Shown: positions 1 to 10,405 of the stretch, in pieces | Numbering within the stretch: the stretch's first letter is position 1 | How the letters are laid out: every line of letters starts with the position of its first letter | Source: Microbacterium sp. AZCO | GTDB taxonomy: Bacteria > Actinomycetota > Actinomycetes > Actinomycetales > Microbacteriaceae | NCBI RefSeq assembly: GCF_039614715.1 | Contig: NZ_CP154857.1 | Location: 1,922,001-1,986,000 of the forward strand | Direction: 5' to 3' | DNA: 64,000 bases | The notes under the pieces: generated by a model | The model's input: only the letters and a program-made list of their open reading frames with translations | What the model was told of the DNA's origin: nothing | The model's database searches: none | Made by a program: the position numbers and the translations under genes

Positions 1-1
1 G

Positions 2-1888
<1,887 letters not shown>

Positions 1889-1902
1889 CACGCGCGTCGC
1901 TC

Positions 1903-1923
1903 CCGGGGCGCGAGAAGCCCCGG
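1903..1923. terminator. Hairpin after ppc
   Basis: CCGGGGC and GCCCCGG form a perfect 7-bp stem with a 7-base loop, 14 bases after the ppc stop. There is no T run, which is common for actinobacterial terminators. The next promoter begins 3 bases further on. Confidence 0.45.
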
Positions 1924-1925
1924 CG

Positions 1926-1931
1926 TACCGT
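1926..1931 (+). promoter_or_regulatory. -10 box TACCGT of a leaderless gene
   Basis: TACCGT ends 7 bases before the ATG at 1939, with no Shine-Dalgarno between them. This spacing puts the transcription start at or next to the ATG and argues for 1939 rather than the in-frame GTG at 1930, which lies inside the box. Confidence 0.45.
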
Positions 1932-1938
1932 GGGCGCC

Positions 1939-2124
1939 ATGGTCAGGACGTGGGACGACGGCCCGGCAGTCGCCGTCGAGGTGTGTCCCGTCTGTGCGTC
2001 GCTGCAGGTGCGGACGGTCGAGCCGGATTGGTTCACGGTGGAGCTGGAGCGTGGCGACGAGCTGCGTCGCCAGGTGTTCGAGGTCGAGTTCACCTGCCGC
2101 GACTGCGGGTCGGTCTGGCACTGA
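1939..2124 (+). CDS. Small zinc-ribbon protein, function unknown
   Basis: The product is 61 residues long with two cysteine pairs, CPVC at 16-19 and CRDC at 53-56, the layout of a four-cysteine zinc ribbon. The segment between the pairs is charged and beta-prone, as in small rubredoxin-like or zinc-ribbon folds that bind nucleic acid or partner proteins. The start is chosen from the -10 box placed 7 bases upstream. The gene is followed by a strong hairpin shared with the convergent gene. I do not recognise a named family. The cysteine spacing and frame support a real gene. Confidence 0.7.
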   Translation: MVRTWDDGPAVAVEVCPVCASLQVRTVEPDWFTVELERGDELRRQVFEVEFTCRDCGSVWH

Positions 2125-2136
2125 CGACGCGTCGAT

Positions 2137-2166
2137 GAGTGGATGCCGCGGGTGCGGCATCCACTC
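2137..2166. terminator. Bidirectional terminator hairpin
   Basis: A perfect 13-bp stem (GAGTGGATGCCGC with its complement) closes a 4-base loop. It lies 12 bases after the zinc-ribbon stop and 5 bases beyond the stop of the convergent hexapeptide gene, so it can serve both. The arms carry the GGATGCC/GGCATCC heptamer that is frequent in this window. Confidence 0.75.
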
Positions 2167-2171
2167 CTCCG

Positions 2172-2771
2172 TCAGCCGATCTGCGTGTCGTTCGCGTGCC
2201 GCGCGAGGCCCCGGCCGTAGCGCTCGGTGAGCTGCACCATGAGGTCGGGTGTCTCGCGGTCGAGCCCGAAGACGTAGCCCGGGAAGTCCAGTTCGCGCTG
2301 CGCGGCCCAGATCTCCTCGTGCCGGTCGGGCGACAGGATCTGGGCGGGGTCGCCGACCGCGACCCACCCGATCGGCACGACGGTCTCGGCCGGAAGCACG
2401 GTGCGCAGATGCACGACGGCGTTGATGCGCACCTCGCTCCGGGCGCCGATCTTCGCGCCGTTGAAGATCCGCGTCCCCGTCGCGAGGAACACCTCCTCGG
2501 CGATCGTCGCGCCGCTCACGCTCGCCATCGGCCCCACGAGCACGTGGTCGCCGATGTGCACGGAGTTGGCGACGGTCGCGCGGATGAGGGCGTTCTCCAT
2601 CACGATGACGTTCTCGCCCAGCGTGATGGGTCCGCCCTCGGCCGTGATCACGGCGCCGTGCAGCACCTGGCAGTCGGGGCCGATTGTGACGTCGCCGCTG
2701 ATGACGGCGGTCGGCGCGATGACGGCCTCGGAATGGATGCGGGGGCGTACGCCGAGATGCTCGAACTGCAT
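2172..2771 (-). CDS. Hexapeptide-repeat protein (gamma-carbonic anhydrase/LbetaH family)
   Basis: The 199-residue product has repeating [IV]G-x4 hexapeptides from about residue 14 to 125 (for example VIAPTAVISGDVTIGPD and MENALIRATVANSVHIGD), so it should fold as a left-handed beta helix and trimerise. Members include gamma-carbonic anhydrases and acyltransferases. I cannot place the three metal-binding histidines with confidence, so the activity is open. It starts 9 bases after the mfd stop with GAGGAG directly before the ATG and is probably co-transcribed with mfd. A TAGCGT sequence overlapping the mfd stop could add an internal promoter. Confidence 0.85.
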   Translation of the reverse strand: MQFEHLGVRPRIHSEAVIAPTAVISGDVTIGPDCQVLHGAVITAEGGPITLGENVIVMENALIRATVANSVHIGDHVLVGPMASVSGATIAEEVFLATGTRIFNGAKIGARSEVRINAVVHLRTVLPAETVVPIGWVAVGDPAQILSPDRHEEIWAAQRELDFPGYVFGLDRETPDLMVQLTERYGRGLARHANDTQIG

Positions 2772-2780
2772 CTCCTCACG

Positions 2781-5700
2781 CTATTGCGCGGGAGCCGCCT
2801 CCGTCGACACGGGCTCGGGGAAGAGCTGCTCGAGCAGCTGTCCGACCCACGCGATGAGGTCGGCATCTCCCACCGGCTCGCCCCCCGCCGCGGGCAGCGG
2901 CACGACGAGCGCCTCGCCGCTCGCGACGAGCTTCGCCTTGGGGTACAGCCGCTGCAGCCGCACACGGCGGGAGTCGGGCAGGTTGGCCGGCGCGATGCGC
3001 AGATTCGGTCCCATCGCGACGACGTCGGCGAGGCCCGCGCGCGCCGCCCCGCGCCGCAGGCGCGCGACCGCGACGAGGCCCTCGACCTCGCTCGGCGGCT
3101 CGCCGTAGCGGTCGCGGAGCTCGTCGATCACGAGGTCGATCGCCTCGTCCTTCGCGGTGGCGGAAGCCGCGGCGGAGAGCTTCTGGTACGCCTCGAGGCG
3201 CAGCCGCTCGCTGTCGATGTACGACTCGGGGATGCGCGCCTGGACGGGCAGCTCGAGTCGCAGCTCGGCGGGCCCCTCGTTCTCCTCGCCGCGGAACGCC
3301 GCGACGGCCTCGCCGATCATGCGGAGGTACAGGTCGAAGCCGACGCCCGCGATGTGCCCGGCCTGCTCGGCGCCGAGCAGGTTGCCCGCGCCGCGCAGCT
3401 CGAGGTCCTTCAGCGCGACCTGCATGCCGCTGCCGAGGTCGTTGTTGACGGCGATCGTCTCGAGCCGGTCGGCGGCCGTCTCGGACAGCGGCTTCAGGTC
3501 GTCGTAGAGGAAGTACGCGTAGGCGCGCTCGCGCGCTCGTCCCACGCGACCGCGCAGCTGGTGGAGCTGCGACAGTCCGTACTTGTCGGCCCGGTCGATG
3601 ATGATCGTGTTCGCGTTGGAGATGTCGAGCCCGGTCTCGATGATCGTCGTCGAGACGAGGACATCGGCCTTGCGCTCCCAGAAGTCGTCGACGACCTGCT
3701 CGAGCGCGTGCTCCCCCATCTGCCCGTGCGCGACCGCGATGCGCGCCTCGGGCACGAGCTCGGCGAGCTCGGCGGCGACGCGCTGGATGGACTGCACGCG
3801 GTTGTGCACATAGAACACCTGGCCCTCGCGCAGCAGCTCGCGACGGATGGCCGCGGCGATCTGCTTGTCGTTGCGCGGACCGACGAACGAGAGGATCGGA
3901 TGCCGGTCCTCGGGCGGCGTCTGCAGCGTGGACATCTCGCGGATGCCCGTGACCGCCATCTCGAGCGTGCGCGGGATCGGCGTCGCGCTCATGGCCAGGA
4001 TGTCGACGTTGGTCTTGAGCTTCTTGAGCTGGTCCTTGTGCTCGACGCCGAAGCGCTGCTCCTCGTCGATGATCATGAGCCCGAGGTCCTTGAACAGCAC
4101 CTTCTCGGTGAGGATGCGGTGCGTGCCGATCACCATGTCGACCGTCCCGTCGGCGAGGCCGGCGATCGTGTCGCGCGCCTGCTTGTCGGTCTGGAAGCGC
4201 GACAGGGGCCGCACCTTGACCGGGAAGCCCGCGAACCGCTCCGAGAACGTCTCGAGGTGCTGCTTCACGAGCAGCGTCGTCGGCACGAGCATGGCGACCT
4301 GCTTGCCGTCCTGGATGGCTTTGAAGGCGGCGCGCACGGCCACCTCGGTCTTGCCGAAGCCCACGTCGCCCGAGAGCAGCCGGTCCATCGGGATCGGCTT
4401 CTCCATGTCGGCCTTGATCTCGTCGATCGTCTGCAGCTGATCGGGCGTCTCGGCGAAGGGGAACGCCTCCTCGAGCTCGCGCTGCCAGGGCGTGTCGGCG
4501 CCGAAGGCGTATCCCTTGGCCGCCATGCGGGCCGAGTACAGCTTCACGAGCTCGACCGCGATGTCGCGCACGGCGCGACGGGCGCGACCCTTCGCCTGGG
4601 CCCAGTCGCTGCCGCCCATCTTCGACAGCGCCGGCGCCTCGCCGCCCACGTACCGCGAGAGCAGGTCGAGCTGGTCGGTGGGCACGAAGAGCTTGTCCCC
4701 CGGGTAGCCGCGCTTGGACGGCGCGTACTCCAGCACGAGGTACTCGCGCACGCTCTTCACCGCGTTGCGCCCGCCGCTGGAGACCTCGCGCTGCGTCAGC
4801 TCGACGAACTTGCCGATGCCGTGCGTCGCGTGCACGACGTAGTCGCCTGTCTTGAGCTGCAGCGGGTCGACGACGTTCTTGCGCCGAGACGCGAGCTTCT
4901 TCACGACGCGGTTGTCGCCGCCGATCGTGCGGCCGTAGAACTCCGTCTCGGTGAGCACGGCGAGCTTCGCGTCCGGCGCCTCGAAGCCCCGCTCCAGCGC
5001 GGCGACGACGACGTGCGCGACACCTGCCTCGGGCGCGTCGGCGAGTGTGTCGACCTTGCGGGCCGCGATGCCGCGCTCGGCGAGGACGTCGCGTGCGCGC
5101 TCGACGAGCCCGGTTCCGGATGCCGCCACGACGACCCGCCAGCCGTCGGCCAGCAGCTCGCCGACGTGCGCCGTCGCGCCGTCGACGTTGCCCTGGAAGG
5201 ACGGCACGGCGGCGCCTGGCACGCGGATCGCGGCCGAGGCCTCGAGGGCCACGTCGAGGTCGTCGTCGAGGAGGCCCTCGGCCGCCGCGGCCGCCGATCC
5301 CGAGTCGAATCCCGACAGCGTCCACCACACGTCGCCGCGGTCGGCCGCCGCCTCGCGCAGCTTCGGCAGCGACAGGAAGTCGCCGGCGCCCAGGTCGATG
5401 GGGGTGCTCGCCCCCGAGGTCGCGGCGCTCCACGCGGCATCCAGGAACTCGCGGTTCGTCTCGCCGAGGGTGATGGCTCGGGTCACCGACCGCTCGGGGT
5501 CGGCGAGAGCGACGGCCGATCCCTCCGGCAGGTAGTCGACCAGCGTCACGATCCGCTCGACGAGCGCCGGGGTCAGCGACTCCATGCCCTCGACCGGGAT
5601 GCCCTCGGCCATCTTCTCGAGCATGCCGCGGATGGCGGGGAACTCGTCCTTCAGCTGGCGCGCGCGACCGCGCACGCCCTCCGTCAGCAGCAGCTCGCGG

Positions 5701-6398
5701 CTCGGCACGAGCGAGACCTCGCGCACCTCGCCCGGGAGCGAGCGCTGGTCGGCCACCGAGAACGCGCGGATCTGGTCGACCTCGTCGCCGAAGAACTCGA
5801 CGCGGTACGGGTGCGCCGCGGTCGGCGGGAAGACATCCAGGATGCCCCCGCGCAGCGCGAACTCGCCGCGGCGCGAGACCATGTCGACGCGGTGATACGC
5901 GAGCTCGACGAGACGCAGCGCGACGTCGTTGAGGTCGAAGCCGCGACCTCCGATCGACAGCTCGATGGGGGCGGCGTCGGCGAGCCCCGCAGCGAGCGGC
6001 TGCAGGGCGCCCCGGACGCTCGCCGTCACGACGAACGGCGCATCGCCGTCCCACGAGGCGACGCGGCGCAGCACCTCGAGGCGTCGCCCGACCGTCTCGG
6101 GGCTCGGGCTCAGCCGCTCGTGCGGCAGCGTCTCCCACGCCGGGAAGTGCATGACGGCCGCTCCCGGCAAGAGCCCCTCGAGGGCGGCGCCCAGCGACTC
6201 GGCGCGGCGACCGGTCGGCGCGATCGCGAGGAGCACAGGCGGGCGCCCGGCGGCACGGCGCCGCTCGATGAGCGACGCGAGCAGCGGAGCGTCGAGTCCG
6301 TCGGCGAGCGAGAAGTCGGAATCGACGGATGCTGCGCCCGCGGCATCCCGGAACGATTCAGCCTGTTCGAGGGCGCGCACGATCCCGGGAACTGTCAC
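2781..6398 (-). CDS. mfd: Transcription-repair coupling factor Mfd
   Basis: This 1205-residue ATP-dependent translocase removes RNA polymerase stalled at lesions and recruits UvrA. The order of domains is typical: a UvrB-like N-terminal part (PAWETLPHERLSP near residue 90), the polymerase-interacting domain (TGDYVVHATHGIGKF near 510), the helicase core with GDVGFGKT near 676, DEEQ near 779, SATPIPRTLEM and QLRGRVGRA near 947, and the C-terminal TRCF domain. Length matches the family. The GTG start is supported by TAGACT placed 6 bases upstream, suggesting a leaderless mRNA. Confidence 0.98.
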   Translation of the reverse strand: MTVPGIVRALEQAESFRDAAGAASVDSDFSLADGLDAPLLASLIERRRAAGRPPVLLAIAPTGRRAESLGAALEGLLPGAAVMHFPAWETLPHERLSPSPETVGRRLEVLRRVASWDGDAPFVVTASVRGALQPLAAGLADAAPIELSIGGRGFDLNDVALRLVELAYHRVDMVSRRGEFALRGGILDVFPPTAAHPYRVEFFGDEVDQIRAFSVADQRSLPGEVREVSLVPSRELLLTEGVRGRARQLKDEFPAIRGMLEKMAEGIPVEGMESLTPALVERIVTLVDYLPEGSAVALADPERSVTRAITLGETNREFLDAAWSAATSGASTPIDLGAGDFLSLPKLREAAADRGDVWWTLSGFDSGSAAAAAEGLLDDDLDVALEASAAIRVPGAAVPSFQGNVDGATAHVGELLADGWRVVVAASGTGLVERARDVLAERGIAARKVDTLADAPEAGVAHVVVAALERGFEAPDAKLAVLTETEFYGRTIGGDNRVVKKLASRRKNVVDPLQLKTGDYVVHATHGIGKFVELTQREVSSGGRNAVKSVREYLVLEYAPSKRGYPGDKLFVPTDQLDLLSRYVGGEAPALSKMGGSDWAQAKGRARRAVRDIAVELVKLYSARMAAKGYAFGADTPWQRELEEAFPFAETPDQLQTIDEIKADMEKPIPMDRLLSGDVGFGKTEVAVRAAFKAIQDGKQVAMLVPTTLLVKQHLETFSERFAGFPVKVRPLSRFQTDKQARDTIAGLADGTVDMVIGTHRILTEKVLFKDLGLMIIDEEQRFGVEHKDQLKKLKTNVDILAMSATPIPRTLEMAVTGIREMSTLQTPPEDRHPILSFVGPRNDKQIAAAIRRELLREGQVFYVHNRVQSIQRVAAELAELVPEARIAVAHGQMGEHALEQVVDDFWERKADVLVSTTIIETGLDISNANTIIIDRADKYGLSQLHQLRGRVGRARERAYAYFLYDDLKPLSETAADRLETIAVNNDLGSGMQVALKDLELRGAGNLLGAEQAGHIAGVGFDLYLRMIGEAVAAFRGEENEGPAELRLELPVQARIPESYIDSERLRLEAYQKLSAAASATAKDEAIDLVIDELRDRYGEPPSEVEGLVAVARLRRGAARAGLADVVAMGPNLRIAPANLPDSRRVRLQRLYPKAKLVASGEALVVPLPAAGGEPVGDADLIAWVGQLLEQLFPEPVSTEAAPAQ

Positions 6399-6404
6399 CG
6401 GAAG

Positions 6405-6410
6405 AGTCTA
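6405..6410 (-). promoter_or_regulatory. -10 box TAGACT of mfd
   Basis: On the minus strand TAGACT ends 6 bases before the GTG of mfd and no ribosome binding site fits between them, consistent with a leaderless transcript. Confidence 0.45.
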
Positions 6411-6460
6411 CGGGCGACGCCCGACATGCGGGCCCTCGCGCGTCGCCGCAGGATCCTAGG

Positions 6461-7102
6461 ATGAGTCGCGTGACCGACGCCGTGCCGCCTCGACCGCCGC
6501 TTCCGTCGGCCTCCCCGCCGCCGTCCGCCTACCCTCCGCCGCCGTCGGCGTACCCGCAGCCGTCGGCGTACCCGCCGCCGTCGGCGTATCCGGGCTTTCC
6601 GGGGCATCAGGGAGCCGCGCCGTCACCCGCCTACTCACCGCCCCCGGGCTATCCGGCGCGGCCGCCGCAGTCTCTCGCTCAGCCCGCATTCGGCGGCCCG
6701 CTGCCGACGCCCGCACGCCGAGGCACGCTCGGCGTCGTCGCCCTCGTGCTCGGCATCCTGGCGGCGGTCGGCGCGGCGGTCGTCGTGTCGATCGCCGCAT
6801 TCCAGATCGGCCTGGGCACCGGGAAGGAGCTCGCGAACCGACCGCTGTCGAGCGACTTCGACTGGAGCGTCCTCTCCCCCGTGCGCGACTGGGTACTGCT
6901 CGGCGAGGTCGCGTTCTGGACCGGCACCGTCCTCGGCCTGTGGGCGCTCGCGCAGGGCGTCGTCGCGATCGTCAGCGCGCGCGGACGCGGCTTCGGCATC
7001 GCCGCCGTCGCCGTCGCGGTCTTCGGGCCGGTGCTGTTCGTCATCGCCGTGAACGTCTTCCTCACCGCCGGCTTCGCTGCGGGTTCGGGCATCGGCGGCT
7101 GA
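6461..7102 (+). CDS. Proline-rich DUF4190-like membrane protein
   Basis: The 213-residue product begins with about 75 residues rich in Pro, Ser, Ala and Tyr, including four close copies of PSAYP, then has hydrophobic stretches at roughly 88-110, 145-165 and 170-205. This is the layout of actinobacterial DUF4190 membrane proteins with a disordered cytoplasmic tail. Function is unknown. The ATG at 6461 is chosen because the frame upstream runs into the mfd control region. It is divergent from mfd with 62 bases between them. Confidence 0.75.
   Translation: MSRVTDAVPPRPPLPSASPPPSAYPPPPSAYPQPSAYPPPSAYPGFPGHQGAAPSPAYSPPPGYPARPPQSLAQPAFGGPLPTPARRGTLGVVALVLGILAAVGAAVVVSIAAFQIGLGTGKELANRPLSSDFDWSVLSPVRDWVLLGEVAFWTGTVLGLWALAQGVVAIVSARGRGFGIAAVAVAVFGPVLFVIAVNVFLTAGFAAGSGIGG
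6508..6596 (+). repeat. In-frame tandem repeat encoding PSAYP units
   Basis: About four 15-21 base units built on CCGTCGGCGTACCC encode the repeated PSAYP segment. Such units can change copy number by slippage without shifting the frame. Confidence 0.6.
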
Positions 7103-7149
7103 ACCGGCAACCGTTGCAGGAGCGGGGTCGCCCGCTCGACGGGCTCGCG

Positions 7150-7734
7150 TCAGGCGCGTGGGGCGTGGTGCTTCTGCTGCGCGGCCAGGAGGCCCTCGCC
7201 GAGAAGCTGCTCGACGGCATCCGCCGCATCACCGATCAGGATGCCGAGGGTCTGCCGCTCGCTCGCGCTGAAGGGATCGAGCACCCAGTCGGCCGGGTCC
7301 TGCCTGCCGGGCGGGCGGCCGATGCCGACGCGCACGCGCGGGAAGTCGGCGGTGCCGAGGGCTTTGGCGACATCGCGCACGCCGTTGTGGCCGCCGTGGC
7401 CTCCGCCGACCTTGAGCTTGATCGTGTCGAACGGGATGTCGAGCTCGTCGTGCACCACGACGACGTGGTCGGCGTCGATGCCGTAGAACTTGGCGAGGCC
7501 CGCCACGGGCCCGCCCGAGACGTTCATGAACGAGTTGGGCTTGGCGAGCACCACCTTGGGACCGCCCGGTCGCAGCCACGTCTCGGCAGCGCGCGCGTTC
7601 GCCTTGTGCTGCTTGAACGCTTCCCCGCGCCGCGCCGCGAGCTCGTCGACGACGAGCTGACCGACGTTGTGCCGGGTCAGCTCATAGCGGGGCCCGGGGT
7701 TGCCGAGTCCCACCACCAGCCACGTCTCCGCCAT
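7150..7734 (-). CDS. pth: Peptidyl-tRNA hydrolase
   Basis: Pth cleaves peptidyl-tRNA released prematurely from ribosomes. The 194-residue product shows [17 protein letters not shown] near the N-terminus with the catalytic His and the tRNA-binding Asn, then [10 protein letters not shown] and HDELDIPF, and the glycine and histidine-rich GGGHGGHNG loop. The start at 7734 ([14 protein letters not shown]) fits the family length; longer in-frame starts add an arginine-rich tail absent from the family. It lies downstream of ctc with a hairpin between them, the order usual in actinobacteria. Confidence 0.96.
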   Translation of the reverse strand: MAETWLVVGLGNPGPRYELTRHNVGQLVVDELAARRGEAFKQHKANARAAETWLRPGGPKVVLAKPNSFMNVSGGPVAGLAKFYGIDADHVVVVHDELDIPFDTIKLKVGGGHGGHNGVRDVAKALGTADFPRVRVGIGRPPGRQDPADWVLDPFSASERQTLGILIGDAADAVEQLLGEGLLAAQQKHHAPRA

Positions 7735-7777
7735 GCTTCCCATCCTCGCTGATCCGCGCACACGGGCGCGGAATGCA

Positions 7778-7809
7778 GCGAGGGGGCGCGGCATCCCGCA
7801 CCCCCTCGC
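7778..7809 (-). terminator. Hairpin between ctc and pth
   Basis: GCGAGGGGG and CCCCCTCGC form a 9-bp stem around a 14-base loop in the ctc-pth gap. It could end or attenuate the ctc transcript before pth, leaving pth with less mRNA. Confidence 0.5.
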
Positions 7810-7824
7810 CGTCTGAAACCGGAA

Positions 7825-8451
7825 TTACTCGGCTGCGGACTCGGAGTCCTCGGCCTGCTCCGAGGCCTCGGCCTCGTCGGCGGCCTCGATCTCGTCGACG
7901 GCGGCCGTGGACGGGACCGCGACGGCGACGATGAGCAGCTCGGGCTCGGAGACGAGCGCCGCACCGCGCGGGAGCTTCAGGTCGGCGGCCGTCACGTGCG
8001 TGCCGTCCTCGAGACCCTCGACGTCGAGCTCGACGTGCTCGGGGATGTGGGTGGCCTCGACCTCGAGCGAGACGCTCGTCGCGTCGAGGTTCGCGATGGC
8101 GTCGCCCGCGGGCTCGCCCACGACGACGATCGGCACGTCGACCTGGATCTTCTCGCCGGCCTTCACGACCAGGAGGTCGATGTGCTCGATGATCTGGTGC
8201 ACCGGGTCCTTCTGGACGTCCTTGACGAGCGTCAGCTGCTGCTTGCCGTTGACGTCGAGCTCGAGCACGGCGTTGGCGCGGCGGATCAGGAGCGAGACCT
8301 GGTGGCCCGGGAGCGCGACGTGCACGGGATCGGTGCCGTGGCCGTAGATGACGGCGGGGATCTTGCCGGCGGCGCGGAGGCGGCGGGCGTAGCCCTTGCC
8401 GAAGTTCTCGCGAAGCTCGGCCTGGACCTTGGTGTCGGTCTCGGTCGACAT
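7825..8451 (-). CDS. rplY: Ribosomal protein bL25 (Ctc/TL5 form)
   Basis: The 208-residue product is the long form of bL25, which binds 5S rRNA. Residues 1-95 are the L25 domain (ELRENFGKGYARRLRAAGKIPAVIYG), followed by the beta-rich TL5/Ctc C-terminal domain and an acidic tail rich in Glu, Ala and Asp. The ATG at 8451 is preceded by AAGGAG. A possible -10 box lies about 190 bases upstream, implying a long leader. The gene sits upstream of pth as in many bacteria. Confidence 0.95.
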   Translation of the reverse strand: MSTETDTKVQAELRENFGKGYARRLRAAGKIPAVIYGHGTDPVHVALPGHQVSLLIRRANAVLELDVNGKQQLTLVKDVQKDPVHQIIEHIDLLVVKAGEKIQVDVPIVVVGEPAGDAIANLDATSVSLEVEATHIPEHVELDVEGLEDGTHVTAADLKLPRGAALVSEPELLIVAVAVPSTAAVDEIEAADEAEASEQAEDSESAAE

Positions 8452-8641
8452 GATGATTCTCCTTGCGGGCACACGGGCCCGTTCTGTTCAGGCGCGGACG
8501 GCCTGGCGTATGGGGGTCTGGATTCGACTCGAACGCGTGCGCGTGAGGAAAGCCGTGAGCCTTGATCACCGCGTCGATCACGGATGCCGCCACCGACCCA
8601 TCGGGCCGGCGCGAGGCATCCCTCGCCGAAGTTCGCGTCCC

Positions 8642-8647
8642 AGTCTA
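8642..8647 (-). promoter_or_regulatory. Possible -10 box TAGACT for ctc with long leader
   Basis: On the minus strand TAGACT is the best -10 match upstream of ctc and would give a leader of about 185 bases. The 8452-8742 gap also holds an 11-base TTCGAGTCGAA palindrome and a GCGAGG/CCTCGC hairpin, but I recognise no known riboswitch or leader family. Confidence 0.3.
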
Positions 8648-8700
8648 CCAGGCGCCTCTTCGCGGCACCGACGGCGCCGCATCCCCGGTCGCCGCCCCGC

Positions 8701-8706
8701 TACGAT
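8701..8706 (+). promoter_or_regulatory. -10 box TACGAT of the 40-residue gene
   Basis: TACGAT lies 36 bases before the ATG at 8743. Transcription would start near 8713 and include the GGAGG ribosome binding site at about 8733. Confidence 0.4.
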
Positions 8707-8742
8707 GAAGATTCCGCCGCCGACGACTTCCTGGAGGTTCCC

Positions 8743-8865
8743 ATGGACTACGGCTTCGCCTCGCACGTCGTGCTCTGGGTCATCGGCCTCATCGCCGCCG
8801 CGGGCCTCGTCGGAACGGTCCTCGGCTTCTGGACGATGGGCCGCCAGTCCTACCGCAAGGACTGA
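8743..8865 (+). CDS. Single-pass membrane miniprotein
   Basis: This 40-residue ORF encodes one hydrophobic helix (about residues 8-30) followed by a basic tail ending RQSYRKD, so it should be a small membrane protein with its C-terminus in the cytoplasm. It has a clear GGAGG ribosome binding site 5 bases before the ATG and a plausible -10 box. Its last 16 bases overlap the end of the convergent gluconokinase gene. I do not recognise it. Confidence 0.65.
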   Translation: MDYGFASHVVLWVIGLIAAAGLVGTVLGFWTMGRQSYRKD

Positions 8866-9353
8866 CGCCTCTCCAATCCGCTCAGCGCCTCCTCGACGAC
8901 GTCGAGCACGGAGCGATCATTGCGGACCGCGAGGCCGACTTCATCGGGTTCGAGGTGTTCCCACGTCGTGAGCTGCGAGCCGAGCAGCTGTGTCGGCATG
9001 AAGTGGTCGCGCGAGTCCATCCGGCGGGACAGCTCCCGCGGATCCACGAGCAGCTCGACGAAGGCGATCCCCGGCGCGCCGGCCCGGATGCGGTCGCGGT
9101 AGCGGCGCGCGAGCGCCGAGCAGGCCACGACGAGACCCGCGTCGGCCGCGTCGAGAGCCCGCGCGACCGCGTCGAGCCACGGCATACGGTCCGCGTCGTC
9201 GAGCGGAATGCCTCGCGCCATCTTCACGAGGTTGACCTCGGGATGCAGGTCGTCCGCGTCGACGAAGGCCGCGCCGACCCGTTCGGCCAGCGCGGCGCCG
9301 ACGAGCGACTTGCCCGACCCGCTCGGACCCATCACCACGACACGACCGGTCAT
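8850..9353 (-). CDS. gntK: Gluconokinase (GntK/IdnK type)
   Basis: The 167-residue P-loop kinase phosphorylates D-gluconate to 6-phosphogluconate. The Walker A motif GPSGSGKS is at residues 9-16, DADDLHP near 34, and the lid segment with CSALARRYRDRIR near 78. Length is typical of GntK. Its ATG overlaps the stop of the idonate dehydrogenase gene (ATGA), so it is the last gene of the sugar-acid operon and delivers the product to the gnd enzyme encoded nearby. Confidence 0.95.
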   Translation of the reverse strand: MTGRVVVMGPSGSGKSLVGAALAERVGAAFVDADDLHPEVNLVKMARGIPLDDADRMPWLDAVARALDAADAGLVVACSALARRYRDRIRAGAPGIAFVELLVDPRELSRRMDSRDHFMPTQLLGSQLTTWEHLEPDEVGLAVRNDRSVLDVVEEALSGLERRQSLR

Positions 9354-10393
9354 GCGCTGACACCGGGTTCGAACGAGATCAGCACCTTCGACGACGCCGA
9401 GGGATCGCCCGCCGTCTGCAACCCTTCGAGCGCCTCGTCGACGGCCACGACATGGGTCACGATGCCGTCCACCTCGAGGGTGCCGTCCGCCAGGGCCGCG
9501 ATCACATCGTCGAACTCGTCGCCGAACCGGAACGATCCGACCAGGTTCAGCTCCCGCGTGATGGCGGTGGCGAGAGGGGCAGCGACGTCGCCGTGACGCT
9601 GGAGTCCGAGCAGCACGACAGTGCCGCCGCGACCGCAGGCTCCGATCGCGGCGGAGAGACCGGGGACGGTTCCGCTGGACTCCACGACGACGTCCGCGTG
9701 CAGGGCGCCGATCGCATCGGCATCGCGGGCGTCGAGGCTGCGCGCACCGAGGCCCTCTGCGATGCGGCGCGGCGCCGGCTCCAGATCGGTGGCGACGACC
9801 TCCGCCGCGCCGTGATGCCGCGCCGCCGCGACCACGAGGAGGCCGATCGGGCCCGCCCCGACCACGACGACCCGCTTGCCGCGCACGTCCCCGGCCCGGG
9901 CGAGACCGTGCCACGCCACCGCGGCCGGCTCCGCGAGTGCCGCCCGTGCGAGATCCAATCCATCCGGAACGGCGTGCAGCATCCGCGCGGGAAGCGCGAC
10001 GCGCCTGGCGAAGGCGCCCTGCGTGTGGGGCAGGTGCATCGCCGATCCGAGGTAGGTCGACGCCGGCGCGAGGTTCGGCCGGTCCGACGGCCACGGCGTG
10101 AGACCGTCGCCGTGCGGGCTGAGCGGGTGGACTGCGACCCGGGTGCCGGCCCTCGGACCCGTGCCGTCGGAGGCACCGACGACGACGGTTCCCGACACTT
10201 CATGGCCGAGAAGCATCGGCTCGCGCAGCACGGAGAGCCCGGCGGCGCCGTGCCGCCAGTAGTGCAGGTCGGAGCCGCAGACTCCGCCGTAGGCGATCTC
10301 GACGACAGCCTCGTCCTGCGCGGGTTCGGGTTCGGGCAGATCGACGACGCGGACGTCGCCGGCGGCGTACACGATGATGCCGGGATTGTTCAT
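9350..10393 (-). CDS. idnD: L-idonate 5-dehydrogenase-like zinc alcohol dehydrogenase
   Basis: The 347-residue medium-chain dehydrogenase most resembles IdnD, which oxidises L-idonate to 5-ketogluconate with NAD(P). Catalytic zinc ligands are visible: Cys in GVCGSDLHYW near residue 39, GHE near 64 and LAEPAAVAWH near 150. The Rossmann motif is VVGAGPIGLL. IdnD-like stretches are YLGSAMHLPHTQGAF and GSFRFGDEF. The four cysteines that bind the structural zinc in E. coli IdnD are absent from the corresponding loop (about residues 92-115). It lies 12 bases after the FAH gene and overlaps gntK by ATGA. Confidence 0.87.
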   Translation of the reverse strand: MNNPGIIVYAAGDVRVVDLPEPEPAQDEAVVEIAYGGVCGSDLHYWRHGAAGLSVLREPMLLGHEVSGTVVVGASDGTGPRAGTRVAVHPLSPHGDGLTPWPSDRPNLAPASTYLGSAMHLPHTQGAFARRVALPARMLHAVPDGLDLARAALAEPAAVAWHGLARAGDVRGKRVVVVGAGPIGLLVVAAARHHGAAEVVATDLEPAPRRIAEGLGARSLDARDADAIGALHADVVVESSGTVPGLSAAIGACGRGGTVVLLGLQRHGDVAAPLATAITRELNLVGSFRFGDEFDDVIAALADGTLEVDGIVTHVVAVDEALEGLQTAGDPSASSKVLISFEPGVSA

Positions 10394-10405
10394 GGCGCTC
10401 TCCGG

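Noticed and set aside
2139..6464. A 1441-codon open frame on the plus strand opposite mfd
   Set aside because: It is a shadow of mfd caused by very high third-position GC. The product is rich in Arg, Ala, Asp and His without any domain, while the minus strand encodes a complete Mfd.
8528..8550. TTCGAGTCGAA sequence resembling a tRNA T arm, suggesting a tRNA remnant or attachment site
   Set aside because: No acceptor or anticodon arms can be folded around it and no integrase lies nearby.
8850..10094. Long version of gluconokinase starting at 10094
   Set aside because: The extra N-terminal part is a shadow of the idonate dehydrogenase gene; the kinase P-loop begins right after the ATG at 9353, which overlaps the upstream stop.
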